Source of the DNA: Planctomycetota bacterium
Lineage (GTDB): Bacteria; Planctomycetota; J058; J103
Direction: 5' to 3'
Length of the DNA: 64,000 bases
Assembly: GCA_026004615.1 (NCBI GenBank)
Contig: BPJM01000004.1
Span: 1 to 64,000, forward strand
In this document: positions 55,285 to 64,000 of the stretch, piece by piece
Numbering within the stretch: the first letter of the stretch is position 1
Layout of the letters: each line of letters starts with the position of its first letter
The notes under the pieces: model-generated
What the model saw: the letters and a program-made list of their open reading frames with translations, nothing else
What the model was told of the DNA's origin: nothing
Database searches by the model: none
Made by a program: the position numbers and the translations under genes

Positions 55285-56789
55285 GCCGCTGCCTCCGCGA
55301 GCGCGCGCTCCAGCGCGGCCGGCGCGGGCAGCGCTCCCCGCTGGCGCTCGAAGCGATGCGCGACCGCGAGCAGCCGCGCCTCGGACTGCGGCGGGCCCAA
55401 CAGCTGCAGTCCCACGGGCAGTCCGCCGGCGTCCAGCCCGCACGGCACCGAGATGCCGGGCAGGCCCGCCAGGTTGGCGGTCACCGTGAAGACGTCCGCC
55501 GCATACATGAGGAGCGGATCCGCGGTGCGCTCACCGAGCAGAAAGGCGGTGCTCGGCGAGGTCGGCCCCGCGATGAGATCGCACTGCTCGAAGGCGCGCT
55601 GAAAATCCTCTGCGATCAGCCGCCGGACCCGCAGCGCCCGCAGGTAGTACGCATCGTAGTAGCCGCTGGAGAGCACGTAGGTACCCAGGAAGATGCGCCG
55701 CTTCACCTCGGGGCCGAAGCCCTCGCCGCGCGAGCGGCTGTACAGCTCGACGATGCCCTCCGGCGCGGGGGTGCGGTGCCCGTAGTGCACCCCGTCGTAA
55801 CGCGCGAGATTGCTCGAGGCCTCCGCAGGGGCCACGATGTAGTAGGTCGGGATCCCATAGGGGATGCGCGGCAGGCTGACCTCGACCAGCTCCGCGCCCA
55901 GCTCGCGCAACATCGCCAGCGCCTGGCCGACCGCGGCCCGCACGCCATCTTCCTGCTGCGCCTGCTCGAACTCGCGCACCACCCCGATCCGTAGCCCGCT
56001 CGGGCCAGGCCGTCTCGAGCAGCTCGCCACCATACCGTCGGGGCGGCTCGGGGATCGAGGTCGCATCGCGCGGATCGTGCCCGGCGATCGCCTCCAGCAC
56101 CAGGGCCGCGTCCTCGACCGAGCGGGCCAGCGGGCCGATCTGGTCGAGCGAGCTGGCGAAGGCGAGCAGCCCGTAGCGGCTCACCGTGCCGTAGGTCGGC
56201 TTGCAACCCACCACGCCGCACAGCGCCGCCGGCTGGCGGATCGAACCGCCGGTGTCCGATCCGAGCGCGACCGCCGCCGCGCCCGCCGCCACCGCCGCCG
56301 CACTGCCGCCCGAGCTGCCGCCCGGCACCCGGCCAGGTCCCACGGGTTGCGGGTCGGCCCGTAGGCGGAGTTCTCGGTCGAGCTGCCCATGGCGAACTCA
56401 TCGAGGTTGGTCTTGCCGAGCACGATCGCATCCGCGGCGCGCAACCGCGCGACCGCGGTGGCATCGTACGGCGGCACGTAGCCCTCCAGGATGCGGGAGG
56501 CGGCGGTCGTCGGCATGCCGCGGGTGCACAGGTTGTCCTTGAGGGCGACCGGCACTCCCGCCAGCGGGCCGAGCGGCTCACCGCGCGCGCGCCGCGCGTC
56601 GAGGGCGCGAGCGGCGGCGCGCGCGCCCTCGGCGTCCACGTGCAGCCATGCCCGCAGGTGCGGCTCGGTCGCCTCGAGCCGGGCGAGGAACGCCTCGGTC
56701 ACCTCCAGCGCCGACAGCTCGCCGGCGCGCACCTGCCGCGCGATCGCGGCGGCACCGAGCTGCCACAGCTGTGCCGGCGCCGCCGCCAC
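55281..56789 (-). CDS. gatA: aspartyl/glutamyl-tRNA amidotransferase subunit A (two frameshifts)
   Basis: Amidase subunit that releases ammonia from glutamine. Composite frame of about 500 residues, normal size. The Lys-Ser-Ser triad is visible: [14 protein letters not shown] (Lys), [14 protein letters not shown] and [19 protein letters not shown] (the two serines). Frames change near 56335 (after NPWDL) and near 56005 (after LLETAWP). The net shift is zero and every segment is conserved. Because GatA is needed for Gln- or Asn-tRNA formation when GatB and GatC are kept, sequence error is the best explanation. Confidence 0.92.
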
Positions 56790-56792
56790 CGC

Positions 56793-57086
56793 TCAGCCCT
56801 CCTCGATCACGCGCGGCACCACGAAGGCGTCGATCGTCCGTTCGGGTGCGGCGGCCAGCGCCTCCTCCCGGGGCAGGCTCGGGGCAGGCTCGTCCTCGCG
56901 CAACGGGCAGGGGACCGGCACCACGTGGCTGAGCGGTGCCACGCCCTGCAGGTCGAGTTCGCCGATGCGCTCCACCGCCTCGACGATGCGGTTGAGCTGG
57001 TCGTGGAACAGCCGCTTGTCCTCGGCACTCAGCGCCAGCCGCGACAGCAGCGCCAGGTGCTCGATGCTCTCGGGGCTCAGCGCCAT
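56793..57086 (-). CDS. gatC: aspartyl/glutamyl-tRNA amidotransferase subunit C
   Basis: 97 residues, normal length. LSPESIEHLALLSRLALSAE at the N-terminus, LNRIVEAVERIGELDLQGVA, then PLREDEPAPSLPREEALAAA and the terminal DAFVVPRVIEE are the usual GatC segments that wrap GatA. It follows rpmB by 23 bases and precedes gatA by 3. Confidence 0.94.
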   Translation of the reverse strand: MALSPESIEHLALLSRLALSAEDKRLFHDQLNRIVEAVERIGELDLQGVAPLSHVVPVPCPLREDEPAPSLPREEALAAAPERTIDAFVVPRVIEEG

Positions 57087-57109
57087 GGCGGGCTGCGGCG
57101 CCGCCGCCC

Positions 57110-57380
57110 CTACAGCTCAGAGGCCTCGGCCGGCTGCGGGCGCGGCCGGAAGGCGGGCTTGCGGACCAGGCCGCTCTTCAGGCAGCGGGTGCAGAGCTTG
57201 ACCCGCCGGACCGTGCCGCCGATCTGCGCCCGCACACGCTGGAGGTTGGGCTTGAACTTGCGCTTGCTGACGCCGGTCGTCTTGATGCCGACGCCGCCCT
57301 TGGCCTTGGCCAGACCGCGCCGCGCGGAGCCGGTTGCCGACGCGCGTGCGCTTGCCGCAGAACTCGCACACCCTGGACAT
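57110..57380 (-). CDS. rpmB: 50S ribosomal protein L28 (one frameshift)
   Basis: About 89 residues in the composite frame. MSRVCEFCGKRTRVGNRL is followed, after one extra base near 57318, by ARRGLAKAKGGVGIKTTGVS, KRKFKPNLQRVRAQIGGTVR and RVKLCTRCLKSGLVRKPAFR. It is the long L28 form with the GGVGxKTTG insert, and carries a zinc-type CxxC in both N- and C-terminal parts (CEFC, CTRC). First gene of rpmB-gatC-gatA-gatB. An intact copy is essential, so error is likely. Confidence 0.9.
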
Positions 57381-57415
57381 GTCCCGCGCTCCTCTGCTTC
57401 CGCGACGAGCCGGAG

Positions 57416-57443
57416 ATTATAGGGAGGGCCGCTCCGCTTTCAA
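57416..57443 (-). promoter_or_regulatory. strong promoter of the rpmB-gatCAB operon (TTGAAA-N16-TATAAT)
   Basis: On the minus strand TTGAAA (57438-57443) and a perfect TATAAT (57416-57421) are 16 bases apart. It is the best consensus promoter I saw in the window and stands out from the G/C background. Leader about 30 bases, GAGGAG ribosome site. Confidence 0.75.
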
Positions 57444-57490
57444 GCTCGAGCCCGGGCCGCCGGCGCGTCTTTTCGGGACGGGGCCTCTCG

Positions 57491-60416
57491 CTAGGCCGCA
57501 TCTCCTTCCTGCTCGCCGCCCGGACGCAGCGCGCCGCCCCGCGCCCGGTGCGCACCGCCGCCGGTGCTCTGGGCCCGGCGAGCGGTCCGCGCCTGCTGGC
57601 CGCGCGTGCTGGCGCCGCTGCTCTTCGTCCTGGTCTTGCCCTTGCTCTTGGCCCTGCTCTTGGTCTTGCCCTTGGTCTTGCTCGTAGCCTTGCCGGTCGT
57701 CTTGCTCTGGGTCTCGCTCGCGCGCTCGCCCGTGGTCTGCGCTCCGCTCCGGGACCGACTTCGAGCGGTGCTCGTCCCGGCGCGCCGCGCCCCGCGCGCC
57801 CGCCGCCCGCCGCCGCCCGCCGCGAGCTTCTGCCGCCGCGCCTCCAGCAGCTCCACCGCGCGGGCGAGCGTCACCTCCTCGGGAGCCAGACCGCGGGGCA
57901 GCGTCGCGTTCGTCTCGCCGTCGGTGACGTACGGCCCATAGCGCCCCTCCATGAGCCGCACCTCGGCGCCGCCCAGCCGCTCGGCGACCCCCAGGCTGCG
58001 CAGCGCGGTCGGCCCGCGGCGAGCCCGGCCGGCGCCGCGGGGCTGGGCGAGCAGCTCCAGCGCGCGCTCCAGCTCGATCCGCAGCACGTCGTCCTCGGGC
58101 CCGAGCGAGCGCGTGCGCTGGCCGCACCGCACATACGGCCCGTAGCGCCCGATCGCGACCTCCACCGGATCGCCGCTCGCCGGGTCGACGCCGAGGGTGC
58201 GCGGCAGCGCCAGCAGCGCCACCGCCTGCTCCAGCGTCACCTCCTCGGGCCGCAGGCCGGGCGGCAGCGAGACGCTCCTGGCCGGACGCCCCCTGGGCAC
58301 CGCCGCCCTCGCCCAGCTGCAGGTACGGCCCGTAGCGGCCCGTCTTCACGAAGATGGGCTCGCCGCTCTGCGGGTGCAACCCCAGCGGCCGCTCGCCACG
58401 GGCCTGCGCCTGCACCAGCTCCAGCGCCCGCTCCACCGTCAGCTCATCGGGCGCGATGCCCTCGGGCAGATTCGCGGTCCGCTCCCCGACCTGCAGATAC
58501 GGCCCGTAGCGGCCGACCCGCACCACGACCGGGGTGCCCTCCGGCGTCTGGCCGAGCGGCACCGTACAGACCTCCCGCGCATCGATCTGGTCGATCTTGG
58601 CGGCGAGCTGCCGGTGCAGCCCCCGATCCCCGTCGCCGAAGTAGAACTCCCGCAGGTACGGCAGGTATTCCTTCTCCCCGCGCGCGATCGCGTCCAGGTG
58701 GTCCTCCATCCGCGCGGTGTATCCCAGGTCGACCAGATCGGGGAAGTGCCGTTCCAGCAGCTGCACCACCGCGAACGCGGTGAAGGTCGGCACCAGCGTC
58801 GTGCCCTTCTTGAAGGTGTAGTCGCGGCGCTCGATGGTGTCGATGATCGAGGCGTAGGTCGAGGGTCGCCCGATGCCGTGCGCCTCCAGCGCCTTGACCA
58901 GCGCCGCCTCGGTGTAGCGCGGCGGCGGCTGGGTGGAGTGTTGCTGCGCCCGCAGCTCCAGCAGCTCCAGCCGCTCGCCCTCGCGCAGCCTGGGCAGCAG
59001 GGTCTCGCGCTCGGCCAGCTCGGCGTCCGGATCGTCGGAGCCCTCCACGTAGGCGCGCAAGAAACCCGGAAACAGGATCGCGCGGCCGCTAGCCTGAAAG
59101 ATCGAGACCTCGCCGCCGCTCGCCGCCTGGATGAGCACCGTGATCCGCTCGCCGCGCGCGTCCGCCATCTGGCACGCCATGGTCCGCTTCCAGATCAGTT
59201 CGTACAGCCGCAGCTCGTCCGGGCCCAGCTCGCCGCGCAGCGATGCCGGGGTGCGGAACCTCTCGCCAGCCGGGCGGATGGCCTCGTGCGCCTCCTGGGC
59301 GTTCTTGACCTGGGAGCGGTACTGCCGCGGCGCCGGGGCGAGGTAGTCCCGCCCGTACATCTCCTCCACCGCCGCGCGCGCCGCCTCGATCGCCTGCGCG
59401 GAGAGCGTGGTCGAATCGGTGCGCATGTAGGTGATGTAGCCGGCCTCGTACAGCCGCTGCGCCACCTGCATGGTGCGCCGCGCGCTCCAGCCGAGCTTGC
59501 GACCGCCCTCCTGCTGCAGCGTGCTGGTGGTGAACGGAGGCTCGGGCCGGCGGGTGAAGGGCCGGGTCTCGACCGCGCGAACCTCGAAGGCCGCCTCGGC
59601 CAGCCGGGCGCGCAACCGCTGCGCCGATTCGCGCTCCAGCACCAGCACGCCGGCCCGCGCCGCGCGCTCGCTCAGCCGGCCGGTCTCCGGATCGAAGTCG
59701 CGGCCGGTGGCAAGCCGCCGGCCGGCGTGCTCGAGCAGCGTCGCCTCGAAGCGCGCAGGCTCACCGCCGCCGGCGCGCGGCGGGGCCAGCTCCGCCAGCA
59801 GGTCCCACCAGCTGGCGGGGCGGAATCGCATCCGCTCCCGCTCCCGGTCGACGAGCAGCCGGATGGCGGCACTCTGCACCCGGCCGGCGCTCAGCCGCGG
59901 CGCGATCTTCTTCCACAGCAGCGGGGAGACCTCGTAGCCGAACAGCCGGTCGACGATGCGGCGGGTCTCCTGTGCCCGCACCAGCCGCATGTCGATCGCG
60001 CGGGGGCTCTCGAGCGCGCGCTGGATCGCTTCCCGCGTGATCTCGTGGAAGACCAGCCGGCGCTGCGGCACGCGCGGCCGCAGCACCTCGACCAGGTGCC
60101 AGCTGATCGACTCGCCCTCGCGGTCCTCGTCGGTGGCGAGCAGCAGTTCCTCCGCGCCCTGGAGCTCGCGCCGGATCTCCTCCAGCGGCCGCTTCTTGTC
60201 GGCCGGGATCACATACAGCGGCGCGAAGTCGCGGGCGACATCGACCCCCAGCCGCGCCCACGGCTCGCCCTTGAGCTGCGCCGGCACCTGGCGGGCGCTG
60301 TCGGGCAGATCGCGCACGTGGCCCATGGAGGCCTTCACCACATAGTCCTTGCCCAGGAAGCGGTGGATCGTGCGCGCCTTCGTGGGCGACTCTACGATGA
60401 CCAGGCGTTTGCCCAT
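57491..60416 (-). CDS. topA: DNA topoisomerase I (one frameshift near the C-terminus)
   Basis: About 975 residues in the composite frame. Toprim domain [20 protein letters not shown] and [11 protein letters not shown], catalytic region [20 protein letters not shown] (active-site Tyr), EALVKAL-type and [20 protein letters not shown] segments. Instead of zinc fingers the C-terminus has at least four VGRYGPY-type Topo_C repeats. It ends in a low-complexity Lys/Thr/Ser tail ([15 protein letters not shown]) that can bind DNA. One extra base near 58290-58310 moves the frame before [21 protein letters not shown] 60416. Relaxes negative supercoils. Confidence 0.95.
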
Positions 60417-60690
60417 GGAACCGTGCCCTGCCTCTCGCTGTGCACACAGAGCAGCCCCGGCCGGCAAGCGTGCCCGAGTGCTCGGGCCTGCGGCGCCGGC
60501 CCGCCGCGGACCACCGCACCCCGCCGGCCTCGAAAGCGGCCCGCGATCTTAGCAGCGGGCCAGGACGGCGTCAACGCGATCGGTGCGCGGAGCGGGTCCC
60601 CGCTGCCCCTCTGCCTCTGCGTGCCGGGCGCCGCTCGCGCCGTGCCCGGCGCGCAGCTCCGGCGCCGGGCGCCGGCCAGCGCCCGCGCGT

Positions 60691-61884
60691 TCAGCTCGCA
60701 GCCGGCCCGGACGCGCCGCCCTCCGGCGCCGCTCCGGCGGCCGGCTGCCGGGGGGCCGCCGGTGGCGGCGCGTCCAGCACCAGCCGCTCCAGCGCCAGGG
60801 CGTGGGCCGCGAACTGCGCCAGCGCCGGGCGCGCCCGCAGCAGGCGCGCCGCCTGCGCGGCCGCCGCGTTGGCGTCGTCGCCGCTCGCCGCCGCTCCGCC
60901 CCGGCCCAGCGCCGCCCGCCGCCAGGCCCCGACCGCGCTCCCCATCGCGAGATACAGGCACATGCCGGCTCCCGCCACCACCGGGCCGAGCACCAGCGGC
61001 CGCAGCTCGTGCACCTGCTGGGCGAGCACCTGCCGCACGAAACAGGCGGCCTGCTCGGCGAGCGCACGCGCCGCTCGCTCCCACAGCTGCCAGCGGCGCA
61101 GCTCGGCGAAGGCCGAGGCGATCAGCCCCAGTCCCAGCCGCTGCGCCAGCGGGCCCAGCGCCTCGCCCAGCACGTGCAGCACCGCGTAGAACGAGCTCTC
61201 CGGCGGCCCGGGCAGCTGCCATGGCGAGGGGGGCAGCTGCCCGCCGAGCGCCCGCCGGCACGCCCAGGCGAACCGCCACGGCAATCGCTCCAGCGGCTCG
61301 TCGGCGCGCGCGGCGCCCGCCAGATCGTCGAGCAGCGCCAGCAGCTGCTCGCGCCCCAGCTCGGCCTGCCCAGCTCCGCCGCCCGCCAGCAGCGCGAACC
61401 GCTCGCCGACCAGCACCGTCCCCGGCAGCCGCCGCGCCATCGCGCGCAGCTCGGGGGTCTCGACGACCTGCGGGCCCGTCGCGTACGAGCGCCACCAACC
61501 CCGGCACTCCGCGCTGATGCTCAGCCGCAGCTCCTCGCCCACGCGCGCGAAGCGGAACGGAAAGGCGCGGCAGCGCAGCGGCTTCGCCTCGTAGCCGAGC
61601 CGCCGCTGCACCAGGCACAGATCGTCGTCGTCCAGGAACACGCAGCGGCCACCCTCCACCAGCCGCAGGCGCGCCGGCGCCCCGGGGCTCTGGGGCTCGA
61701 GCCGCCAGCCGGCCCGCAGGCGGGGATGCTCCGCTGCCCAGTCGTGCGCCGCCAGACGCGCGATGTCTTCCGGCTCCAGCGCCCGGCCCTGCCGCAGCCC
61801 CTTGCAGCAGCAGCCGCAACGCTGGCAGGCAAACCGGCTCGCGGGCGCGATGGCGAGCGGCAGCGGTTGCGCCGAGCTGCTCAT
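60691..61884 (-). CDS. YkgJ-family cysteine-cluster protein with long helical extension
   Basis: 397 residues from ATG 61884; the frame is open to 61980. The N-terminal cluster FACQRCGCCCKGL and the later CRAFPFRF and AECRGWW segments are those of YkgJ/UPF0153 proteins, proposed to bind zinc or iron. Residues 200 to 397 are a helical Ala/Leu-rich region with hydrophobic segments (VLGPVVAGAGMCLYLAMGS) and a Pro/Ala-rich end, longer than usual. Function unknown. Divergent from the 61979 gene. Confidence 0.7.
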   Translation of the reverse strand: MSSSAQPLPLAIAPASRFACQRCGCCCKGLRQGRALEPEDIARLAAHDWAAEHPRLRAGWRLEPQSPGAPARLRLVEGGRCVFLDDDDLCLVQRRLGYEAKPLRCRAFPFRFARVGEELRLSISAECRGWWRSYATGPQVVETPELRAMARRLPGTVLVGERFALLAGGGAGQAELGREQLLALLDDLAGAARADEPLERLPWRFAWACRRALGGQLPPSPWQLPGPPESSFYAVLHVLGEALGPLAQRLGLGLIASAFAELRRWQLWERAARALAEQAACFVRQVLAQQVHELRPLVLGPVVAGAGMCLYLAMGSAVGAWRRAALGRGGAAASGDDANAAAAQAARLLRARPALAQFAAHALALERLVLDAPPPAAPRQPAAGAAPEGGASGPAAS

Positions 61885-61941
61885 GCGCGGGAGCGCTCCC
61901 TCCACCGGCACCACCGCTTCCCCATCGTAGCACCGGCCGCG

Positions 61942-61970
61942 TTGTGGGGGGCAGCGGCGGCGGCTATGAT
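61942..61970 (+). promoter_or_regulatory. promoter directly before the 61979 gene (TTGTGG-N17-TATGAT)
   Basis: TTGTGG (61942-61947) and TATGAT (61965-61970) are 17 bases apart. Predicted start about 61977, two bases before the ATG at 61979, implying a leaderless message. No ribosome site is present, which agrees. Confidence 0.5.
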
Positions 61971-61978
61971 CGGCCGGC

Positions 61979-63322
61979 ATGATCGCGATCGTGCGCCGGC
62001 AGCTCGTGGCGCCGGCGGAACTGGTGGGCCGCTTCGAGCACGTGCAGGCGAGCCCGGCCGGCCATCCCGAGCTCGACTACGAGGTGCTGGTGGCGGCGGG
62101 CTCGCCCGCCGAGACCGCCTTCGAGCTTCCCGCGGCGCCCGAGCAGCTGCCGCCCGACCGTCCGGTACGACTGGGCGCCTACCCCCATCCGCGGGAAGCG
62201 GGCGCGAGCTTCGACGTGGCGCTGTACCGGCCCGGCCACGAGGTCAGCCTGGTCGACTTCCTCGATGTGCTTCGCGACAGCCTGGCGCTGGAGATCGAGA
62301 GCGCCGACCCGGTCGCGTTCTACGGGCGCGAGGCGGTGGACGCGCTGGTGCGCGCGGGCAGCGGTGCGCGCCAGCGGATCGTCCGCCTGCTGCTGGTGCG
62401 CCAGGGAGAGTGGGTGGCGCGTTTCGGCGGCATCGCGCCCGTGGCGAGCTACGAGCGGCTGGCGGAGGAGTTCGCGGTCTCGCTGTCGACCGCGCGCTTC
62501 CTCCGCCCCAGCCCGGAGCCGTTTCTCGAGCCGTTCCGGTTTTCCGAGGCGCGCGGCACGGTACGGCTCGGGCTACGCCACCCCGCGCACTGGCGGCTGC
62601 GGCAGCTGGAGGGCCAGCCCTGGGGCCACGTGGCGCTGGAGCTGCGCTGGATCGAGCGCAACGACACCCGCGCCTGCATGCGGGTGGACGCGATCGAGCG
62701 CGCGGCGGCGCCGGCGCTCGGCCTGCAGCAGGCGGCCCGGCGCGCCGAGGAGGCGTTGTGGGCGCTGGGCTTGGCCGAGGCCAGGCTGCTCGCGCAGCAC
62801 CCGGCGCGGCTGTTCGGCGCGGCGCCGGAGCCGGGAGCGGTGAGCTACCGGCTCGGGGGCCGGGCGTTCGGCGCCGAGGCCGAGGTGCAGATCTCGGCGC
62901 TGCAGGGCGTGGGGGCACTGTACACCGTCGCCACGCTCGGCCCGGCGCGCACCGCCGATCCGGTGGCCTGGATGGCGGCGCGCCGCGCGCACGAGATCGC
63001 GGTGGTGGGGCTGAACGATCCGGAGGAGCGCTTCGTACTGCCGCCGGCCCCGCGCGCCCCGCAGCCGCGCGGGGCGGAAGGCACCGCCGCGGCCGCCATG
63101 GCCGCCGCGGGTGGAACCGGCCTGGCGGCCGGCCACAGCGGCGGCCGCAGCCCGGCGCACCGACGGCCGGAGCACCGCCCGGTCGAGATCCGCTATGACG
63201 ACGAAGGGCGGATCGACCTCAGCGTGTTCGACGAGCTGGGGCTCGACGAGACGGCGGCCGAGCGGGAGATCGAGCAGTTCCTCGCCGAGCTGGACACCGA
63301 GCCCGGTGAGGAGGCCGGCTGA
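61979..63322 (+). CDS. hypothetical protein with acidic C-terminal helix
   Basis: 447 residues, no signal peptide or membrane segment. Beta-rich N-terminal half (YEVLVAAGSPAETAFELPAA, RQRIVRLLLVRQGEWVARFG) and a second mixed region (GHVALELRWIERNDTRACMR, EVQISALQGVGALYTVATLG). Then comes a Gly/His/Pro linker and an acidic end (YDDEGRIDLSVFDELGLDET, EREIEQFLAELDTEPGEE). I do not recognise the family. The acidic tail could be a docking segment. Confidence 0.6.
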   Translation: MIAIVRRQLVAPAELVGRFEHVQASPAGHPELDYEVLVAAGSPAETAFELPAAPEQLPPDRPVRLGAYPHPREAGASFDVALYRPGHEVSLVDFLDVLRDSLALEIESADPVAFYGREAVDALVRAGSGARQRIVRLLLVRQGEWVARFGGIAPVASYERLAEEFAVSLSTARFLRPSPEPFLEPFRFSEARGTVRLGLRHPAHWRLRQLEGQPWGHVALELRWIERNDTRACMRVDAIERAAAPALGLQQAARRAEEALWALGLAEARLLAQHPARLFGAAPEPGAVSYRLGGRAFGAEAEVQISALQGVGALYTVATLGPARTADPVAWMAARRAHEIAVVGLNDPEERFVLPPAPRAPQPRGAEGTAAAAMAAAGGTGLAAGHSGGRSPAHRRPEHRPVEIRYDDEGRIDLSVFDELGLDETAAEREIEQFLAELDTEPGEEAG

Positions 63323-63372
63323 GCGCCGCCCCGCCCTCCGGGCGGGCCGCCACCGCGCCCGGGCCGCCCGGC

Positions 63373-64000
63373 TCAGGGCTGGAACAGCTCCGCGCTGTCG
63401 GTCACCGGCAGGCTCACCCCCCCGGGGATGGCGCGCCCGAGCTGCGAGGCGGGCGCGCTCGCCTCGCCCCCGCCGCCGGCCAGCAGCACCCGCCCGTCGA
63501 ACAGCAGCGTGGCGGTGTGATCGAAGCGCGGCGCCTGCGGCGAGCCGGCGGTGGGGGTGCCGAAGGCGAGCGCGCTGTCGAACAGCGCCGCGGAGCCTGC
63601 CGCCGCCGCCGACAGCGCCGAGCCGACGACCAGCACCCGCTCGTCCGCGAGCACGGTCGCGGTGTGCGCGGCCCGGGGCGGCAGGGCGGCAAAGGTGCGC
63701 AGCGAGAAGACCCCGGCGCTGGGGCGCAGCGGATCGGTGGGCATGAGCTCCGCGGTGCGCGCCGGATCGAGTCCCGCCGGCGGGCTGCGCTGCAGCGCGA
63801 GCCCCCCGATCACCGCCACCTCGCCCCCCGCGAGCACCACCCCCGCCGCCAGCTGGCGCGGCGCCTGCATGGCGAGCAGGCCCCCGCTCGCACCGCTCAG
63901 CCAGCTCCCCCCGAGCATCTCGAACCACTCGGCGGTCTGCTGCTCGCCGCTGACGTCGCGGCCCCCCACCACCAGCGCCGCCGCGCCCGGAGCCGCGAGC
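63373..64000 (-). CDS. kelch-like repeat protein, C-terminal part (runs off window)
   Basis: About 208 residues are visible; the N-terminus lies beyond 64000. Repeats of the pattern hydrophobic-VxGGR/VLLAGG are seen: AALVVGGRDVSGEQQTAEWF, GVVLAGGEVAVIGGLALQ, HTATVLADERVLVVGSAL and HTATLLFDGRVLLAGGGGEA. Each HTATLL...VLLAGG unit is a blade of a kelch/galactose-oxidase-like beta-propeller, common in secreted bacterial proteins. Function unknown. Confidence 0.7.
   Translation of the reverse strand, partial: LAAPGAAALVVGGRDVSGEQQTAEWFEMLGGSWLSGASGGLLAMQAPRQLAAGVVLAGGEVAVIGGLALQRSPPAGLDPARTAELMPTDPLRPSAGVFSLRTFAALPPRAAHTATVLADERVLVVGSALSAAAAGSAALFDSALAFGTPTAGSPQAPRFDHTATLLFDGRVLLAGGGGEASAPASQLGRAIPGGVSLPVTDSAELFQP

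Noticed and set aside
55281..56789. gatA as a true pseudogene
   Set aside because: All segments and the catalytic triad are intact, gatB and gatC are kept, and other core genes show the same kind of single-base shift.
58197..61517. 1106-codon open frame opposite topA
   Set aside because: Antisense shadow, rich in Arg, Gln and Leu, crossing an intergenic gap.

Overview
This 64 kb window comes from a very GC-rich bacterial chromosome. The codon third positions are almost all G or C. Outer-membrane and periplasmic functions (Omp85-like beta-barrel, MacA-type adaptor, several lipoproteins and secreted proteins) point to a diderm (Gram-negative-type) cell. The one tRNA gene encodes its own CCA end. 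A long form of ribosomal protein L28, secreted HEAT, Ig-like and kelch-like proteins, an ECF sigma/anti-sigma pair and a microcompartment locus would fit a Planctomycetota- or Myxococcota-like organism, but this placement is an inference.

Region 1 (1-7134) is the most notable. It starts with the end of an NAD-dependent epimerase-like gene, a CrtC/AttH-type lipocalin-fold protein and a small DUF4177-like protein. Then follows a bacterial microcompartment (BMC) gene set on the plus strand: triosephosphate isomerase with an extra N-terminal domain, three different EutN/CcmL-type pentameric shell proteins, an RpiB-type isomerase with an N-terminal helix and linker, DeoC aldolase with an N-terminal helix and a four-cysteine cluster, and a uridine-phosphorylase-family enzyme. 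Acylphosphatase follows. The set resembles the sugar-phosphate-utilising (SPU) class of BMC, but no hexameric or trimeric shell gene, aldehyde dehydrogenase or phosphotransacylase is present in the window. A second shell locus is therefore expected elsewhere.

Region 2 (7251-19100) holds a coiled-coil protein built from 126-bp DNA repeats, several membrane proteins of unknown role, three polytopic GT-C-type glycosyltransferases or related proteins, a large lipoprotein, two intergenic repeat arrays and the remnant of a family-2 glycosyltransferase. Region 3 (19225-27792) has a furA-katG oxidative-stress pair and a DabA/DabB-type inorganic-carbon uptake operon with an additional NuoM/NuoN-like subunit. 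Region 4 (28075-37356) is rich in secreted proteins: a protein with nine CxxC motifs, a HEAT-repeat protein, a metzincin-like lipoprotein, an ECF sigma factor with its zinc-finger/FecR-type anti-sigma factor, and a secreted peptidyl-arginine-deiminase-like enzyme.

Region 5 (37613-45866) carries a MacA-like adaptor, a MacB-type permease without its ATPase, an Omp85-like barrel, a hybrid histidine kinase and a mercuric-reductase-like flavoprotein. Region 6 (46250-64000) is mostly core or housekeeping: tRNA-Arg(CCU), a universal stress protein, apt, a primary-like sigma factor, a cyclic-nucleotide-binding protein, glutamate dehydrogenase, a CruF-like carotenoid protein, a von Willebrand A protein, rpmB-gatC-gatA-gatB, topA, a YkgJ-like cysteine-cluster protein, an unknown protein and the end of a kelch-like protein.

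At least six intact-looking genes (tpiA, dabB, the MacB-type permease, gatA, rpmB, topA) are broken by single-base shifts while both sides stay well conserved. Several of these are normally essential, so sequence error is more likely than gene decay. Their reading frames should be treated as composite.
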